Of a stretch of DNA of 64,000 bases, positions 54,900 through 63,838 are shown one piece after another. Numbering within the stretch: the first letter of the stretch is position 1; the number at the start of each line of letters is the position of its first letter. Below the pieces are notes generated by a model. That model ran no database searches, was not told the DNA's origin, and saw only the letters and a program-made list of their open reading frames with translations. The translations under genes and the position numbers were made by a program. The stretch is from the NCBI GenBank assembly GCA_021234155.1, contig JAJEKV010000014.1, positions 17,220,618 through 17,284,617 of the forward strand, written 5' to 3'. Source of the DNA: Isoetes taiwanensis (lineage: Eukaryota > Streptophyta > Lycopodiopsida > Isoetales > Isoetaceae).

Positions 54900-57800
54900 G
54901 CTACTGGCGCATCATTGTTCGGTGCGGCCTTCACTGGCATAATGCGGTGTTAGTGATATGTCTTTCATCTTCTACGCCGCCTGAGGAAGCGCAGATGGCC
55001 GTCGACACCAGCTCGTTACAAACCGCATAATACTTTTGCTCAACAAACATTTACATACGCGCATTCTTGCATCATTAGTGCCTGCGTGTGATGCGCAGCC
55101 AAGCTTCGTTTGCTGAAACAACTTTCGGTTCACCTCTCAAAGTGAATGGATCTCCTCAATACGCAGAAGAACATAACTGGCTGTGCGACAATATTTGGAG
55201 CGCAAACGAAACAAAGATCAACAAGTAGTGACATTACACGCATCAGCTCAGTCAATTGTAGCCAACGAAGCTATCACACGCTTTTGCCAAATGCACGGTA
55301 AAGGTTAAATGGCCTTCAGCCCAAAGATGCCATGCATTGCATTACTGCACTGTAATTTGAGTCATGCGGCGGGGAAAGCCACAGCATAGCCGTTTTCTTC
55401 GGCGAAATGGCAGTTATGTTTTCATCATGATGCAGTCGCATGAGCAATTTCGGCACTGAGCGGTTGTGTTGCCGTGCTTCCACGCAATGATTTTACAGTA
55501 AACATTTGATGCTGCAGTTGGCTGAGTACCGTGCTAAGGTCTTTCCCATAACCATGTCGCCAGCCACGTATTTAGCGCAAAATGACAACAGTCTTGCTAT
55601 CGTCTTCATTAAATCGGTGTTCGAGTTACCTTCATTTTGAGCCGCTTGAATGGGTTTTGCGGTGGGAATGCGTCATTCCGTTGAGATACCAGCACCGCAG
55701 TCACCCCAGCACAGCCGCTGAAATAGTATAAGTACAGACGCCGTTATCGCCCGCAACGGCAATACAAAAGTACTGGTGAAAGCCGGCTCGACACGAACAC
55801 GCCAGCGGCGTAATTACGCAATTGCCTTCATCTCAATATAGCGCGTTGACACCAACGGGCTGGTATTATAAGTGGGCTCGGCAATGCATTAGTCGTTTCC
55901 AGCGGGGTCGCTATCTCCGTGAAATCATGTGTTTGCGTCGGTTCATATACAAACATTTAGCGTGCCAGCCACGTCATCTTAGCGCTTCGGCCTGGCACGC
56001 CTGCGTCGCTGTGATCGTTATTGTCGCCTGGCTGGTCAAACATAAGGCTACCCGTTAGCGAGGCTTCGATCTTTGCTGCACGGAAGCCTTAGTGAGCTGC
56101 CAGCTTACAATAGCGAAGTAATGCAGCCCGCGATGCTGACAATCACCACCGCCTTGCACCCGGCCACAGCGAAATGCGGCAAACTCGCCGACGGTCGCTG
56201 GGACGCTCGCGTGAACGTCGCTTCGACTAACGCTCGGTGACGGGCCAATGGGCCGTCGATTGCTCATGCGAATGCCTGACGCGAGTCGCGGCAATTCCGC
56301 TGTTATTGAAGCCGCAGTTTTCGAACAAAGTCATAATGGCGTCAGTCGTAAGCAATCAAAGCGTATTCGGATGGCCGAGGCCTCACCAGATTAGTCTTCC
56401 TTCACTGTTGCGTGCGTGAATGCGGAGAATTGATAGTGGGAAAATCGGTATTCCGTCCTGCTATCGCATTAAACTTAGGAGTCGCGAGTGCTGCCGCGAG
56501 ATTAGCGCCATAGCGGTATCGTCGTTTTTCTTCATAAATTGTTGCATGGGTCACTATTCTATATCGATGTCGAAGCAGCTTTTCTGGTGTTTCGATTTCA
56601 GCCAGCTATGAGCTGCCAGCAACAGTTCGCGCCGTGCCAGCTGGTCAATGGCGCCGCCTTTAGCCAACAGCCTTCAGTTTCGCAGTTTTCGTCGGTAGTC
56701 TCGTAGATAATGATTTTGCGGCCGACAAAATGTGAATGCTGGGGATGCTAACAAGTTAGTGTTCAAGTATCGATGAAATTTCACTTGCACCGCCAGTCTC
56801 TGCGGCTCACGCCGAAGTGTTCAGCGCCGTCATACCATTTGCTCGGCTGATTGCGCGGCAATATACCGTTTGTGATGTTAGCTTGAAAGATTATACGCCG
56901 CACGCATTTATATTGCTTCAGCCGTATCTATCGCAGGTACGTGGCAAAGCTGACAAAGCGATATTTTGCAGCGTTATCAAACATTGGTGTTCGTCGTCTT
57001 AACAGCCGCACCGTCAGTTCGGTCGTTTGGCTGAACTCCGAGAGTAAGTGAAAAGCAGATTGAGAATGATGAAAGCTGTTATATGCCAATGTCAAAATGC
57101 GATTGACAAACAGTACGCGCTAACGTCAGTCAGTGTTGGTGAATGCAGTCACGCAGCCAGGTTATACGCATGATGGCGCGTCTAAAAACATGAATGCCGG
57201 CCAATCAAAATATCAGCCGTAGCGACTACGCTGGGGAGCCAGCTTCTGGCAAAACTTTCGCCCGCCGCAGCATCTATCTTCATTGCCGTGCCAGAGCCGG
57301 AAAGAGCGCAGATGATTGCCGCGCCCAAAGATGCTGTTTTTGCACCTTTTGTTTTCGAAAGTTAACAACATGATGCCGTTACGGTTTGCGATGCAAAATA
57401 AGTTTTGCCAGCAAGGGAAAATATCCCGCTACCCAATATCATTGTACGTATCGATGGAATCGGGCCGCCAAAACCGTTTCATAATGCCTTGCCAACAGAG
57501 GTTGTGAAGTTTCATTCGGCTAGATACGGCGCAGCCGGCCGCTTCCTCGACGTCCCAGTTTCAAACCTCCCTCTCGTTAGGCCGTTCGTCGTCAACGTGA
57601 TTCCCGAAGCACGTACACGCTGCCTGTGCTTGTGCCGTTTATGTACCAGTTTATCGACCTGTGCAGCAACATTGAGCCGGCAGATGCCGTCTTGCCGAGA
57701 AATACCGTTATAAATACAGTGGCAGCCTGTCCTTTACAGGCAGCCAAATTTCGCGCGTCATCTGTGAATGGTTATCGTGCCAACAAATATGGCAAGTATC

Positions 57801-59450
57801 TTCGCCAAATCGGCACTGGCGGCCTGTACAGCGGTGTTGCCAATACCTTTTCGCTATTTTGCGCCCATGGTGTTTGCCGGCCGAAAATTTCAAGCAGTCG
57901 CGGCGCCGCAGCCGCCGTTTCTTTGGTCGGTTTGGCGTAATCGCATCAGCCAGCCGCAGCAGTCGCCAGGTCAATTGCCGCATATTTCCCTGCCGTGCGA
58001 TGCATCACCTTATCTTTCTCAACAGTGCGTCTTATTCACGGTAGGAACACTTCCTTGTCATGAATGTCGAAAGGCTCCAAATTAAAATGCACAGACGCAG
58101 GCCCTGTCTTTACCTATCATCAAATGTTACCGGGCGTTTTATGTTCTTTTTCAAACATAGTTCTTCTTATTTTACTGCTGGGGATGGTCATACTTGCCGT
58201 TGCAGGTGGAGCTTGTTATGCCCGGCCCCATGCCATTATGATGCCGGGGCTCAGCTGTGCCCACTACTAACACCAGGTATTTATTTGCCGCTTTCAAAGG
58301 CAAGTTCGCCAGTAAATGTCTCTAAGTGGGAATCAACTGCAAGTCGCCGCACGGTCAAGACTACGCTGTCATGGCATGGCCGCCTGGCGAAACCTGCTGG
58401 GCCTAACAGAAGGCCGAGGCTTCAGCCCCCGTCCCCAGCGGGTCAATGCGACATCCACAGGTGCAGCAAAGAGCTCTGTTCGCGTTGAAGCGTCAAGCCT
58501 TCACGGTGACTTGCGTACAGTCGTCTACACTGGCCTTCTGGCGCAGACTTCCGCGCCATTTTCATGGTAAAGAAGTTTGGCACCATGCTTTTGCATCTTT
58601 GTTGCTGCACAGCATAGGTTGTAAATGGATAGTTCGCTACTGTTTGCCAGCTCACTTTACGGTGGGAAAGTTTTTAAATCAAAGTATTGCAGTGTCACGA
58701 TGCAGTGCTTACGCACCGTTATGGTAGCGTTTGCCGCTAGCCCGGAAAATTACCGGCTTCTTTGCAATTGCTCGAGTTCGCTTAATTGTTCGTGCTTTTC
58801 ATTCAGCCATTTTGCCTGTAAATCAGCATTGGCAGAAAGCAACATGTCGATGCAGGCTTCAAACAAACAGTAGGTTCTGCACCGCGTTATTGAGATACAG
58901 AAGCGGTTTTAATATATCTGGTCACCACTTCGCTTAGGTCGCTTAATTATGCTCCGTGCCACGCATCATTTTTTAAGTTTTAAAAGTTAAGGGGACAATC
59001 AGGGAACCGGGGTCGCTTCTGTGAGTTTTGCTATTCTCATTTTTCTTGTTCTTCTGCAAATACATATTGGCGTGTAAACAGAACAGTAGCACGCCAAATT
59101 TTAGTGGCTCCACCGAGCATAGATGCCGAGTTAATGCTCTTCTCACATGTCCCCTTCTTCTCTCTCTCATTATCTAGCTCCTGACATTTATTCCCAGAAG
59201 TAACAAAATAATATTTCTGTTGTCTCTTCGAGTGATGTAAAACTCTGCAGTAGTCTATACCATCACCGCAGCAGGCAAAAGTTCCGGGCGAGCACTACAA
59301 CATCACCGCAGTGGTGTCAACGTAGCTGACAATTGTCGTTATAGATGCTTCGAGCGAGCCGATGCGTACGGGTAGGTTTCCTCATTTAGCTTGAGGGGTA
59401 GGTTGTGCCAGATGGTTCTCTTCAGGGACATGATTGATGTAGCAGGATAG
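54900..59450 (-). repeat. Left (damaged) arm of the fold-back palindrome, visible part
   Basis: Approximate mirror of 59,451-64,000. Matching anchors, left to right arm on the opposite strand: 59,255-59,310 with 59,605-59,686 (tandem CATCAC.GCAG pair); 58,973-59,010 with about 59,950-59,982; 58,852-58,875 with 60,114-60,139; 58,561-58,589 with 60,282-60,310; 58,220-58,283 with about 60,695-60,750; 58,134-58,159 with 60,845-60,872; 55,655-55,690 with about 63,170-63,205. Paired coordinates sum to roughly 118,860-118,990, drifting with indels. Mismatches are dense and occur in exons, introns and flank alike. Confidence 0.9.
55668..58276 (+). pseudogene. CSA: Damaged mirror copy of CSA exons 1-7
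   Basis: This is the reverse-complement counterpart of the CSA gene at 60,702-63,193. The start region is recognisable at 55,655-55,680 (TTTTGCGGTGGGAATG against TTTTGCGCAGGCGGAATG in the good copy), and the end of exon 1 near 55,841-55,870. Exon 6 is recognisable by CATCATCAAATG before 58,126. Intron 6 starts with GTTTTATGTTC, TTTTTCAAACATA at 58,135-58,159. Exon 7 has CCATTATGATGC near 58,231 and ends AACACCAG, GTATTT at 58,276. Frameshifts and substitutions destroy the protein in every exon. I regard it as a sequencing mirror rather than a genuine pseudogene, but sequence alone does not exclude an inverted duplicate that has decayed. Confidence 0.75.
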
Positions 59451-59480
59451 TACCTGTTACATCAATCATGTCCTGAAGGG
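59421..59480. other. Fold point of the palindrome
   Basis: TTCAGGGACATGATTGATGT, then AGCAGGATAG, runs up to position 59,450. It is followed directly by TACCTGTTAC and then ATCAATCATGTCCTGAA, its reverse complement apart from a few changes. There is essentially no spacer between the arms. The symmetry continues outward for thousands of bases, so this is the centre of a very long inverted repeat, not a local hairpin or terminator. Confidence 0.92.
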
Positions 59481-59604
59481 CCATGCAGCAACGTACACCC
59501 TCAAAACGTCATCTAACACAAATGTCAGGAGGTACAAAACCACGCATATCAATCACTCCAAGCATCTTCATCTTTATGATAGGTATCCGTTTGTTTATTT
59601 TCCT

Positions 59605-59686
59605 GCAGTGATGTTATAGATACTCTTAGACTTTTTTATTTTCTTGCAGTGATGTTATAGATACTCTGAGACATTTTTATCCTCAG
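59605..59686 (+). repeat. 41-bp tandem repeat, two copies
   Basis: GCAGTGATGTTATAGATACT occurs at 59,605 and again at 59,646, each followed by a T-rich segment, giving two 41-bp units. The damaged arm shows the same doublet on the other strand (CATCACCGCA near 59,261 and 59,301, 40 bases apart). The duplication was therefore present in the molecule read twice and is not an error of one arm. Confidence 0.8.
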
Positions 59687-60345
59687 AGAGAGAGGGAGAC
59701 AACAAATATTATTTGTTACTTCTAGGAGGTCATCCAATCCAGAATAAGATCATGAGAGAGAAGGGGACATGGGGGCAGGAGAAGAGAGAGCATTACCAAC
59801 TCAACATCTAATATATGAGGTGGAGCCCACACTAAAATTTGGCGATCATTGCTACCAGAATATAGTTCCTGTTTACACACATAATATGTATTTGTGATTG
59901 CAAGAATAGAAAAATGAGTATAAAGTCTAAATGCTTTAAGTGACCCCAGTTTCTAGTTGTCCCCTTAACTTTAAAACTTAAAAAAATGGTCGATGAAGAA
60001 GAAGATTTTAGATAATTAAACTTGAACTCAGTAGTACAAAGTATCCTTCAGTGGGTGATTATTACCAGATATATTAAACCCTTCTATATCATAATACTTT
60101 TTGCATGGTTAGGACCTACTGTTTGTTTAAGCCTGCATGCGAATGACCTTTCCTATAATGCTGATTTACAGGTAAGGATGATAAAAACTCCCACCATGTC
60201 AAGTTGAACCCAATAAACAATGTAATTTAGTAACATCCATTTACAACTCTCCTATCTGTGCAATAACTTTAAAGATCTAAAGCATGAGACCCTCGCTTCT
60301 TTGCCATGAAAGAAAATGTAATATGAGTCTACATAAGTGGTGTAA

Positions 60346-60639
60346 GTTTGTGAACAGTTTCTTATAGAGTCTCGTGAGGGACGGTGTATCAACGCAAGGC
60401 CAGAACATCTTGCTGCAGCTACCAGTGGCTCAAACTGCAGGGATGCAGTTGTGAGCCCATTTCTTGGTTGGGGCAAGCCAAGCTTTTTCATACTCAATTC
60501 TGTTAAGGACTTGACTAGCAAGGATGTTTGGGATTTCATAAAGCATTCTGCCTATGTGGCATATGGGCAGAAACTATCTTCGATTACCCTATTCCTTCCC
60601 CCTCATTGCCGCGTACCTACACTAGTTGATTCCACTTAA
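60346..60639 (+). CDS. Unidentified open frame inside CSA intron 7
   Basis: A 98-codon frame runs from just after a TAA (60,343-60,345) to a TAA at 60,637-60,639, with no ATG. The middle (about codons 18-45) has a protein-like composition, with segments such as RPEHLAAATSGSNC and SPFLGWGKPSFF. I do not recognise a family. It may be a relic of an inserted gene or transposable element in the intron, antisense to CSA, or chance. A minus-strand frame of 95 codons overlaps it. Coding status is uncertain. Confidence 0.25.
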   Translation, partial: VCEQFLIESREGRCINARPEHLAAATSGSNCRDAVVSPFLGWGKPSFFILNSVKDLTSKDVWDFIKHSAYVAYGQKLSSITLFLPPHCRVPTLVDST

Positions 60640-60701
60640 GTTGCCTATTTACTTGGCAGATAATGACCCAGGCATAACAAGAAATTAGTAAATAGAAATA
60701 C

Positions 60702-60791
60702 CTGGTGTTGTGGATGGAACACACAGCAATTTACAGCATCATAATGGCCATGGAAGGTTGAATGTAAATGACCACTCCAAGCTTCATACAC
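60702..60791 (-). CDS. CSA: CSA exon 7 (residues 369-398), last visible exon
   Basis: Acceptor GTTTATAAG. Codes VYEAWSGHLHSTFHGHYDAV and NCCVFHPQHQ, matching plant CSA (..MWSG....RGHYE.VN.CC......Q) at the start of blade 7. Phase 0 donor CAG, GTATTTC. The family continues with a segment ending DRQILVW, which I could not find to 59,450. Confidence 0.9.
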
Positions 60792-63193
60792 CTTATAAAC
60801 ATAACAGCCAAATACACTGTTATCCTATGTATCAAATAAGAGAATATGTTTGAAAAAGGAACATAAAACACCTTGATGGCATTTGATGATGGAATAAAGA
60901 CTAGAGATGCATCTGTCGATACAGAGATTTGGGTGCCTTTATGGGCATTCATACTACTTGATCCATAATTGACAAGAGTGTTAAAGCCTCGATCCACGTC
61001 CCATAATCTGACTCGTGAATCCGTGCCTGTTGGAAGATAAAGATGATCATCACACAGCAGAATATATAGTAATTATTACAACGTACTTTTAAAGTACAGC
61101 TGAATAGTGCAATACGGTCACCAAAAACCATTAAAGAGCTTAGCTTGCAAGCTGCAACACCCACTTACATATTTCTTAAATTGTTTCAACCAGCTTTTCT
61201 TTTCTCATTTCTGAAAACCCTCACATATATAGATATAAAAAATGTCTTAAGGAAAAGGTGTGAAAAAACTAACCTGCACTGTACAAGTATAGTCCATCTG
61301 GTGTAGTTTGTAACGAGGTCACTGCCCCATAATGTGCTGTTGAACGATCAAGTGCTGAAACCATTCCTGGATGTTGTCTTGCAACCTTGAGCCCATGTTT
61401 TGGAAGGGCAGAGTTTGAGACTGCCCTCCCTCTTGCACTGCCAACTAAATTGCTTCGGTTGGAGCTAGCCTGCACTATTGATATAACCAATTGTTTCTCA
61501 GCATACAAAAAGGAAGGCAACATCTTACCCATCAATGTGCCTTTTAAGCGTCAATAAACAAACATAAACAACAAAAAGCTTTATATAGACCAACGTAATA
61601 TGCAGTAAAAGATTCAGAATCACACGTTAGGCTGACAGACAGCTTACATTGCCATTTTGATTTTCCTCACTTCTTGAAGGGAGAGGACAAGAAAACTGGG
61701 ACCGATGCTGATCTAACGAAAGGAAGCAACCAGCACGCCGTATATCCCAAAATCGAATGGCACCTTCACAACCTCCTGTTATTAAAACCCATTCACTAGA
61801 AGCAGACCACTGAACAGCCCTGATTCCATCTGATGCAGTACAAATGAGTAATTAGATTGCGGATAAATTTGCCTTTCCATATAGCGTAAAGAACTATTTG
61901 CATCACCAAACCATTAACAACCATCATGATAACTATGATAGCTTCAAAGAAAATAAAGGTACAAAACTAACATCTTTAGGTGACAACTGATATCCTGCAT
62001 ATAATGGCTCAATCCTTTAACACAACTAATGAATCGATGCTGCAAATGATGTCAAACAAATGAACCAAAAGAAAGTTTTAAAATCTAAAGCTGGCTTTCC
62101 TAGCATGAATCCTTTTTCGGCAGTATAATCCTTTAGTTGGTAGCATTCATGTGTTTTTTTCGACCTTGCCATGGAAAGTCATGCATCATAGCAAGCCTCA
62201 CAATGGAAACCCATGCATTCTCAACACTATTTGGTGTTGTTTAGCACGTACTGTTTTGTCCAATCACGATTTTGACATTGCGCTATAGCAACTCATGCAT
62301 TCTCATCTACTTTTCACTTACTCTCAGGTTCAACAAGGATAAACATTGAACTGACAAAATTGGTGCAGCTATTCCGTTTGATAGACTACAACCAATGTTT
62401 GATAGCATACAAAAAAACTACAAAATATCCTTTGTCAACTGCCACATTACTTACGATGGGTAATCAAATGCAACAAGAATAATGTCAATACGGACCTCTG
62501 TGACCATTAAGCGTATGAGTAAATGCTCCAGAAACAACATCACAAAGCCGAACATGAACATCTTCTGTGCCACTTGCAATCAACATGTGTGTAGTAGAAA
62601 CTGATGACATGGCCACAGCATAGACCTTTCCGCGCATCTTGAATTGCAATTCTAGCTGAACAAACAAGTGGAAATTTATAGAAAACACCTTCATAGGCAT
62701 CGATATACACTTGAAGCACTAACCTGAAGAGTATTAGCATCCCAAACATTCACATTTTGGTCGAAAGAACCAGTTACAAAAATCCCCGTATCTACAGGGT
62801 ACCATTGAACTGAAGAAACTGCAAACTGATGTGCCTGAGGGGAAGATTTTGTTAATACAAAGGCAGCCTCGTGTCTTCCAATATGCGTAACTTCATGGAC
62901 ACTAGTTTCTTGCAAAGTATCATAAGCTGCAACAGAGGCATCAGAGGCACCGGCAAGAAGGTATCTAGCTTCGACAGGATCGATCTGTCGGGAATAATTT
63001 GTTATACAATAACAGAAATTTATAGAAGAAAAAAAGAAATAACCTGGATGCTGTTGACGCCACTTTTATGAGCGCTAATTATCTCCTTGTGAGCGGCTAG
63101 CTGCATACGGAGCTCCCTTGCTCGTTTAATTCGTGCTGCAGTTTTCGCCGGAGGGATTATACCGATTTCCCGCTGCTTCAATTCCTCCCACAT
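60702..63193 (-). CDS. CSA: Cockayne syndrome A / ERCC8-like WD40 protein, seven exons, 3' end missing
   Basis: In known homologues CSA is the nuclear DCAF receptor that joins DDB1-CUL4 ubiquitin ligase and acts in transcription-coupled nucleotide excision repair at stalled RNA polymerase II. Exons (minus strand, 5' to 3'): 63,193-63,044; 62,984-62,724; 62,655-62,496; 61,829-61,648; 61,469-61,274; 61,026-60,872; 60,791-60,702. All introns are GT..AG and the sum is 1,194 nt or 398 codons in one frame. The start MWEELKQREIG resembles the plant CSA-1 start (MWKE...REIG). Blades seen: about 43-72; 102-132 (WYPVDTG.F.TGSFD); 147-176 (GTEDVHVRLCD); 188-219 (GHRDG...FWD); 298-326 (HYGAVTSL...RLWD); 340-375; 383-398 (GHYDAVNCC, cut). 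WDIR at 218-221 fits the DDB1-binding WDxR motif. Residues 230-290 form a low-complexity linker, as in plant CSA. Family length is about 400-450 residues, so the last blade and acidic tail are missing. Confidence 0.95.
60872..61026 (-). CDS. CSA: CSA exon 6 (residues 317-368)
   Basis: Acceptor TTCCAACAG. Codes TDSRVRLWDVDRGFNTLVNYG and then LVFIPSSNAIK, the end of blade 5 and part of blade 6. Ends AAG before GTGTTTTATG, phase 0. Intron 6 is 80 bp. Confidence 0.93.
61274..61469 (-). CDS. CSA: CSA exon 5 (residues 252-317)
   Basis: Acceptor ATAGTGCAG. The first half is a basic, Ser-rich linker. The second half reads HPGMVSALDRSTAHYGAVTS and GLYLYSAG, matching the plant-type HPGM.S.LDR.TAHYGAVT segment. 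Ends in phase 1. Confidence 0.95.
61648..61829 (-). CDS. CSA: CSA exon 4 (residues 191-251)
   Basis: Codes blade 4 with WSASSEWVLITGGCEGAIRF and WDIRRAGC. It holds the WDxR motif (218-221) that contacts DDB1 in DCAF proteins. Followed by a Ser/Gln/Asn-rich linker. Phase 0 end, donor AAT, GTAAGC. The upstream intron 3 (61,830-62,495) is 666 bp, the longest complete one. Confidence 0.95.
62496..62655 (-). CDS. CSA: CSA exon 3 (residues 138-191)
   Basis: Acceptor TTGTTTGTTCAG. Codes FKMRGKVYAVAMSS and IASGTEDVHVRLCD, then SGAFTHTLNGHR, which is near-identical in pattern to plant CSA blade 3. Ends in phase 1; the split codon gives D191 with exon 4. The donor is GTCCGT, weaker than the others. 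Confidence 0.93.
62724..62984 (-). CDS. CSA: CSA exon 2 (residues 51-137)
   Basis: Codes IDPVEARYLLAGASD, the end of blade 1 (family pattern EPVEGRYLLSGG.D), and all of blade 2 with SSVQWYPVDTGIFVTGSFD and VNVWDANTLQ. Phase 0 at both ends. The donor is CAG, GTTAGTG. The following intron is 68 bp. Confidence 0.95.
63044..63193 (-). CDS. CSA: CSA exon 1 (residues 1-50)
   Basis: Begins at the ATG at 63,193-63,191 and ends ATCCAG before a GTTATTT donor, phase 0. The start is chosen because MWEELKQREIG aligns with the N-terminus of plant CSA-1. The intron that follows is only 59 bp (62,985-63,043), with a pyrimidine-rich 5' half and CGACAG as acceptor. Confidence 0.92.
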
Positions 63194-63560
63194 TCCGCCT
63201 GCGCAAAATACCTCGAATCGGGAGGCCGTCCTGAGGTGGAATCCGACCGTCCGAATTACTGCTGAGTGCGCACTACGACTGGCCGTTATTATGACTGTTC
63301 GAAAAGCTGCGAACTGTATCTTTAGCAGGTTCGCCTAAGGCGCCTCACGTGTAAATTTTTAGGCATTCACATGAACTAAATCAGACGGCCGGTTTGACGT
63401 CTGAGCCGTTCGTCCTCGAACTGCTGGAGCAGTTCACACTTGAGCGTCTCCAACAGCTTGATGTCCGGCAAGTTTTGCCACTGACATGTGAGGCGTCCTA
63501 AACTGAGGTGCAAAATTTGGTGCAATTCTAGGGTGTCCACGTCAACGCCTACGTCATCAC
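63194..63560 (-). promoter_or_regulatory. Likely CSA 5' flank with clustered ACGT-core motifs
   Basis: The stretch directly upstream of the CSA start contains a perfect G-box CACGTG (63,346-63,351), TGACGTC (63,395-63,401), CCACGTCA (63,537-63,544) and TACGTCA (63,550-63,556). Such ACGT cores are typical bZIP/bHLH targets in plants. An AT-rich TAAAAATTTA on the minus strand lies at about 63,352-63,361 beside the G-box and could serve as a TATA-like element. The transcription start cannot be placed from sequence. Confidence 0.4.
63346..63351. promoter_or_regulatory. G-box CACGTG
   Basis: Palindromic hexamer about 155 bp upstream of the CSA start codon, a common light and stress response element in plant promoters. 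A single hexamer occurs by chance, so function is inferred from position and neighbouring ACGT motifs only. Confidence 0.4.
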
Positions 63561-63638
63561 AGGCACATCCGCCACTCAATTCCCTTCCTTTTCTATTGTA
63601 AACAACGCTCACTTCACTCCGGCTCCGACATGCCAAAG
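63376..63638 (-). CDS. Short open frame upstream of CSA, probably not a gene
   Basis: About 87 codons are open on the CSA strand, ending in TAG at 63,378-63,376, but with no ATG. The ATG at the upstream edge is in another frame and stops after five codons (MSEPE). The composition in the second half (LLETLKCELLQQFEDERLRR) is helix-like. It could be part of an upstream exon or a by-product of the GC-rich promoter region. No family recognised. Confidence 0.2.
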
Positions 63639-63838
63639 ATCAAGCCTCTCCTTGCCGTGCTCGTTCCGGTGGCAAGCCTGCTAAATGTTTGTGTAAGGGA
63701 CTGTGTCGCAATCTAAAGCGATATATATACCGGCATGCCAAAGATCAAGCCTCTCCTTGCCGTGGTCGTTCCGGTGGCAAGCCTGCTAAATGTTTGTATA
63801 TGGGACTGTGTCGCAATCTAAAGCGATATTTATAAAAC
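63629..63838 (+). repeat. Tandem duplication, two 105-bp copies
   Basis: Copy 1 is about 63,629-63,733 and copy 2 about 63,734-63,838. Both contain ATGCCAAAGATCAAGCCTCT, GGTGGCAAGCCTGCTAAATG and TCGCAATCTAAAGCGATAT, with only a handful of differences, so the duplication is recent. The period is a multiple of three, and one plus frame (RHAKDQAS..., GGKPAKC) stays open through both copies to a TAA, but it has no ATG. The other possible reading, MPKIKPLL..., stops within each copy. Confidence 0.85.

Larger units (their letters stand above)
59451..60701 (-). other. Incomplete CSA intron 7 up to the fold point
   Basis: A GT donor at 60,701-60,700 follows exon 7, and I found no exon for the expected C-terminal segment anywhere down to 59,450. 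The stretch is AT-rich and intron-like. It contains the 41-bp tandem repeat and one unidentified plus-strand open frame. The intron is therefore at least 1.25 kb, much longer than introns 1, 2 and 6, and the locus is cut at the fold point. Confidence 0.7.

Noticed and set aside
1-59000. Bacterial origin suggested by GCC/CGC-rich stretches
   Set aside because: There are no operon-like runs of long genes, and the only real gene is an intron-bearing plant-type CSA whose damaged mirror lies in the same sequence. The bias fits read error.
58970-59990. A MITE or foldback DNA transposon of about 1 kb with long terminal inverted repeats
   Set aside because: The arms looked like terminal repeats at first, but the symmetry does not stop at 58,970 and 59,990. 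It continues through intron 7 and CSA exons 7 and 6 to the CSA start region, so the inverted repeat is the whole locus.
61829-62495. Extra coding exon in CSA intron 3
   Set aside because: The sequence is AT-rich with stops in all minus-strand frames, and blades 3 and 4 join correctly without it.
63601-63838. Histone H2A-like N-terminus in the 105-bp tandem repeat frame
   Set aside because: The frame has AK..AS...R, then G..RNLK spacing vaguely like H2A, but it lacks the highly conserved GLQFPVGR core and any start codon.
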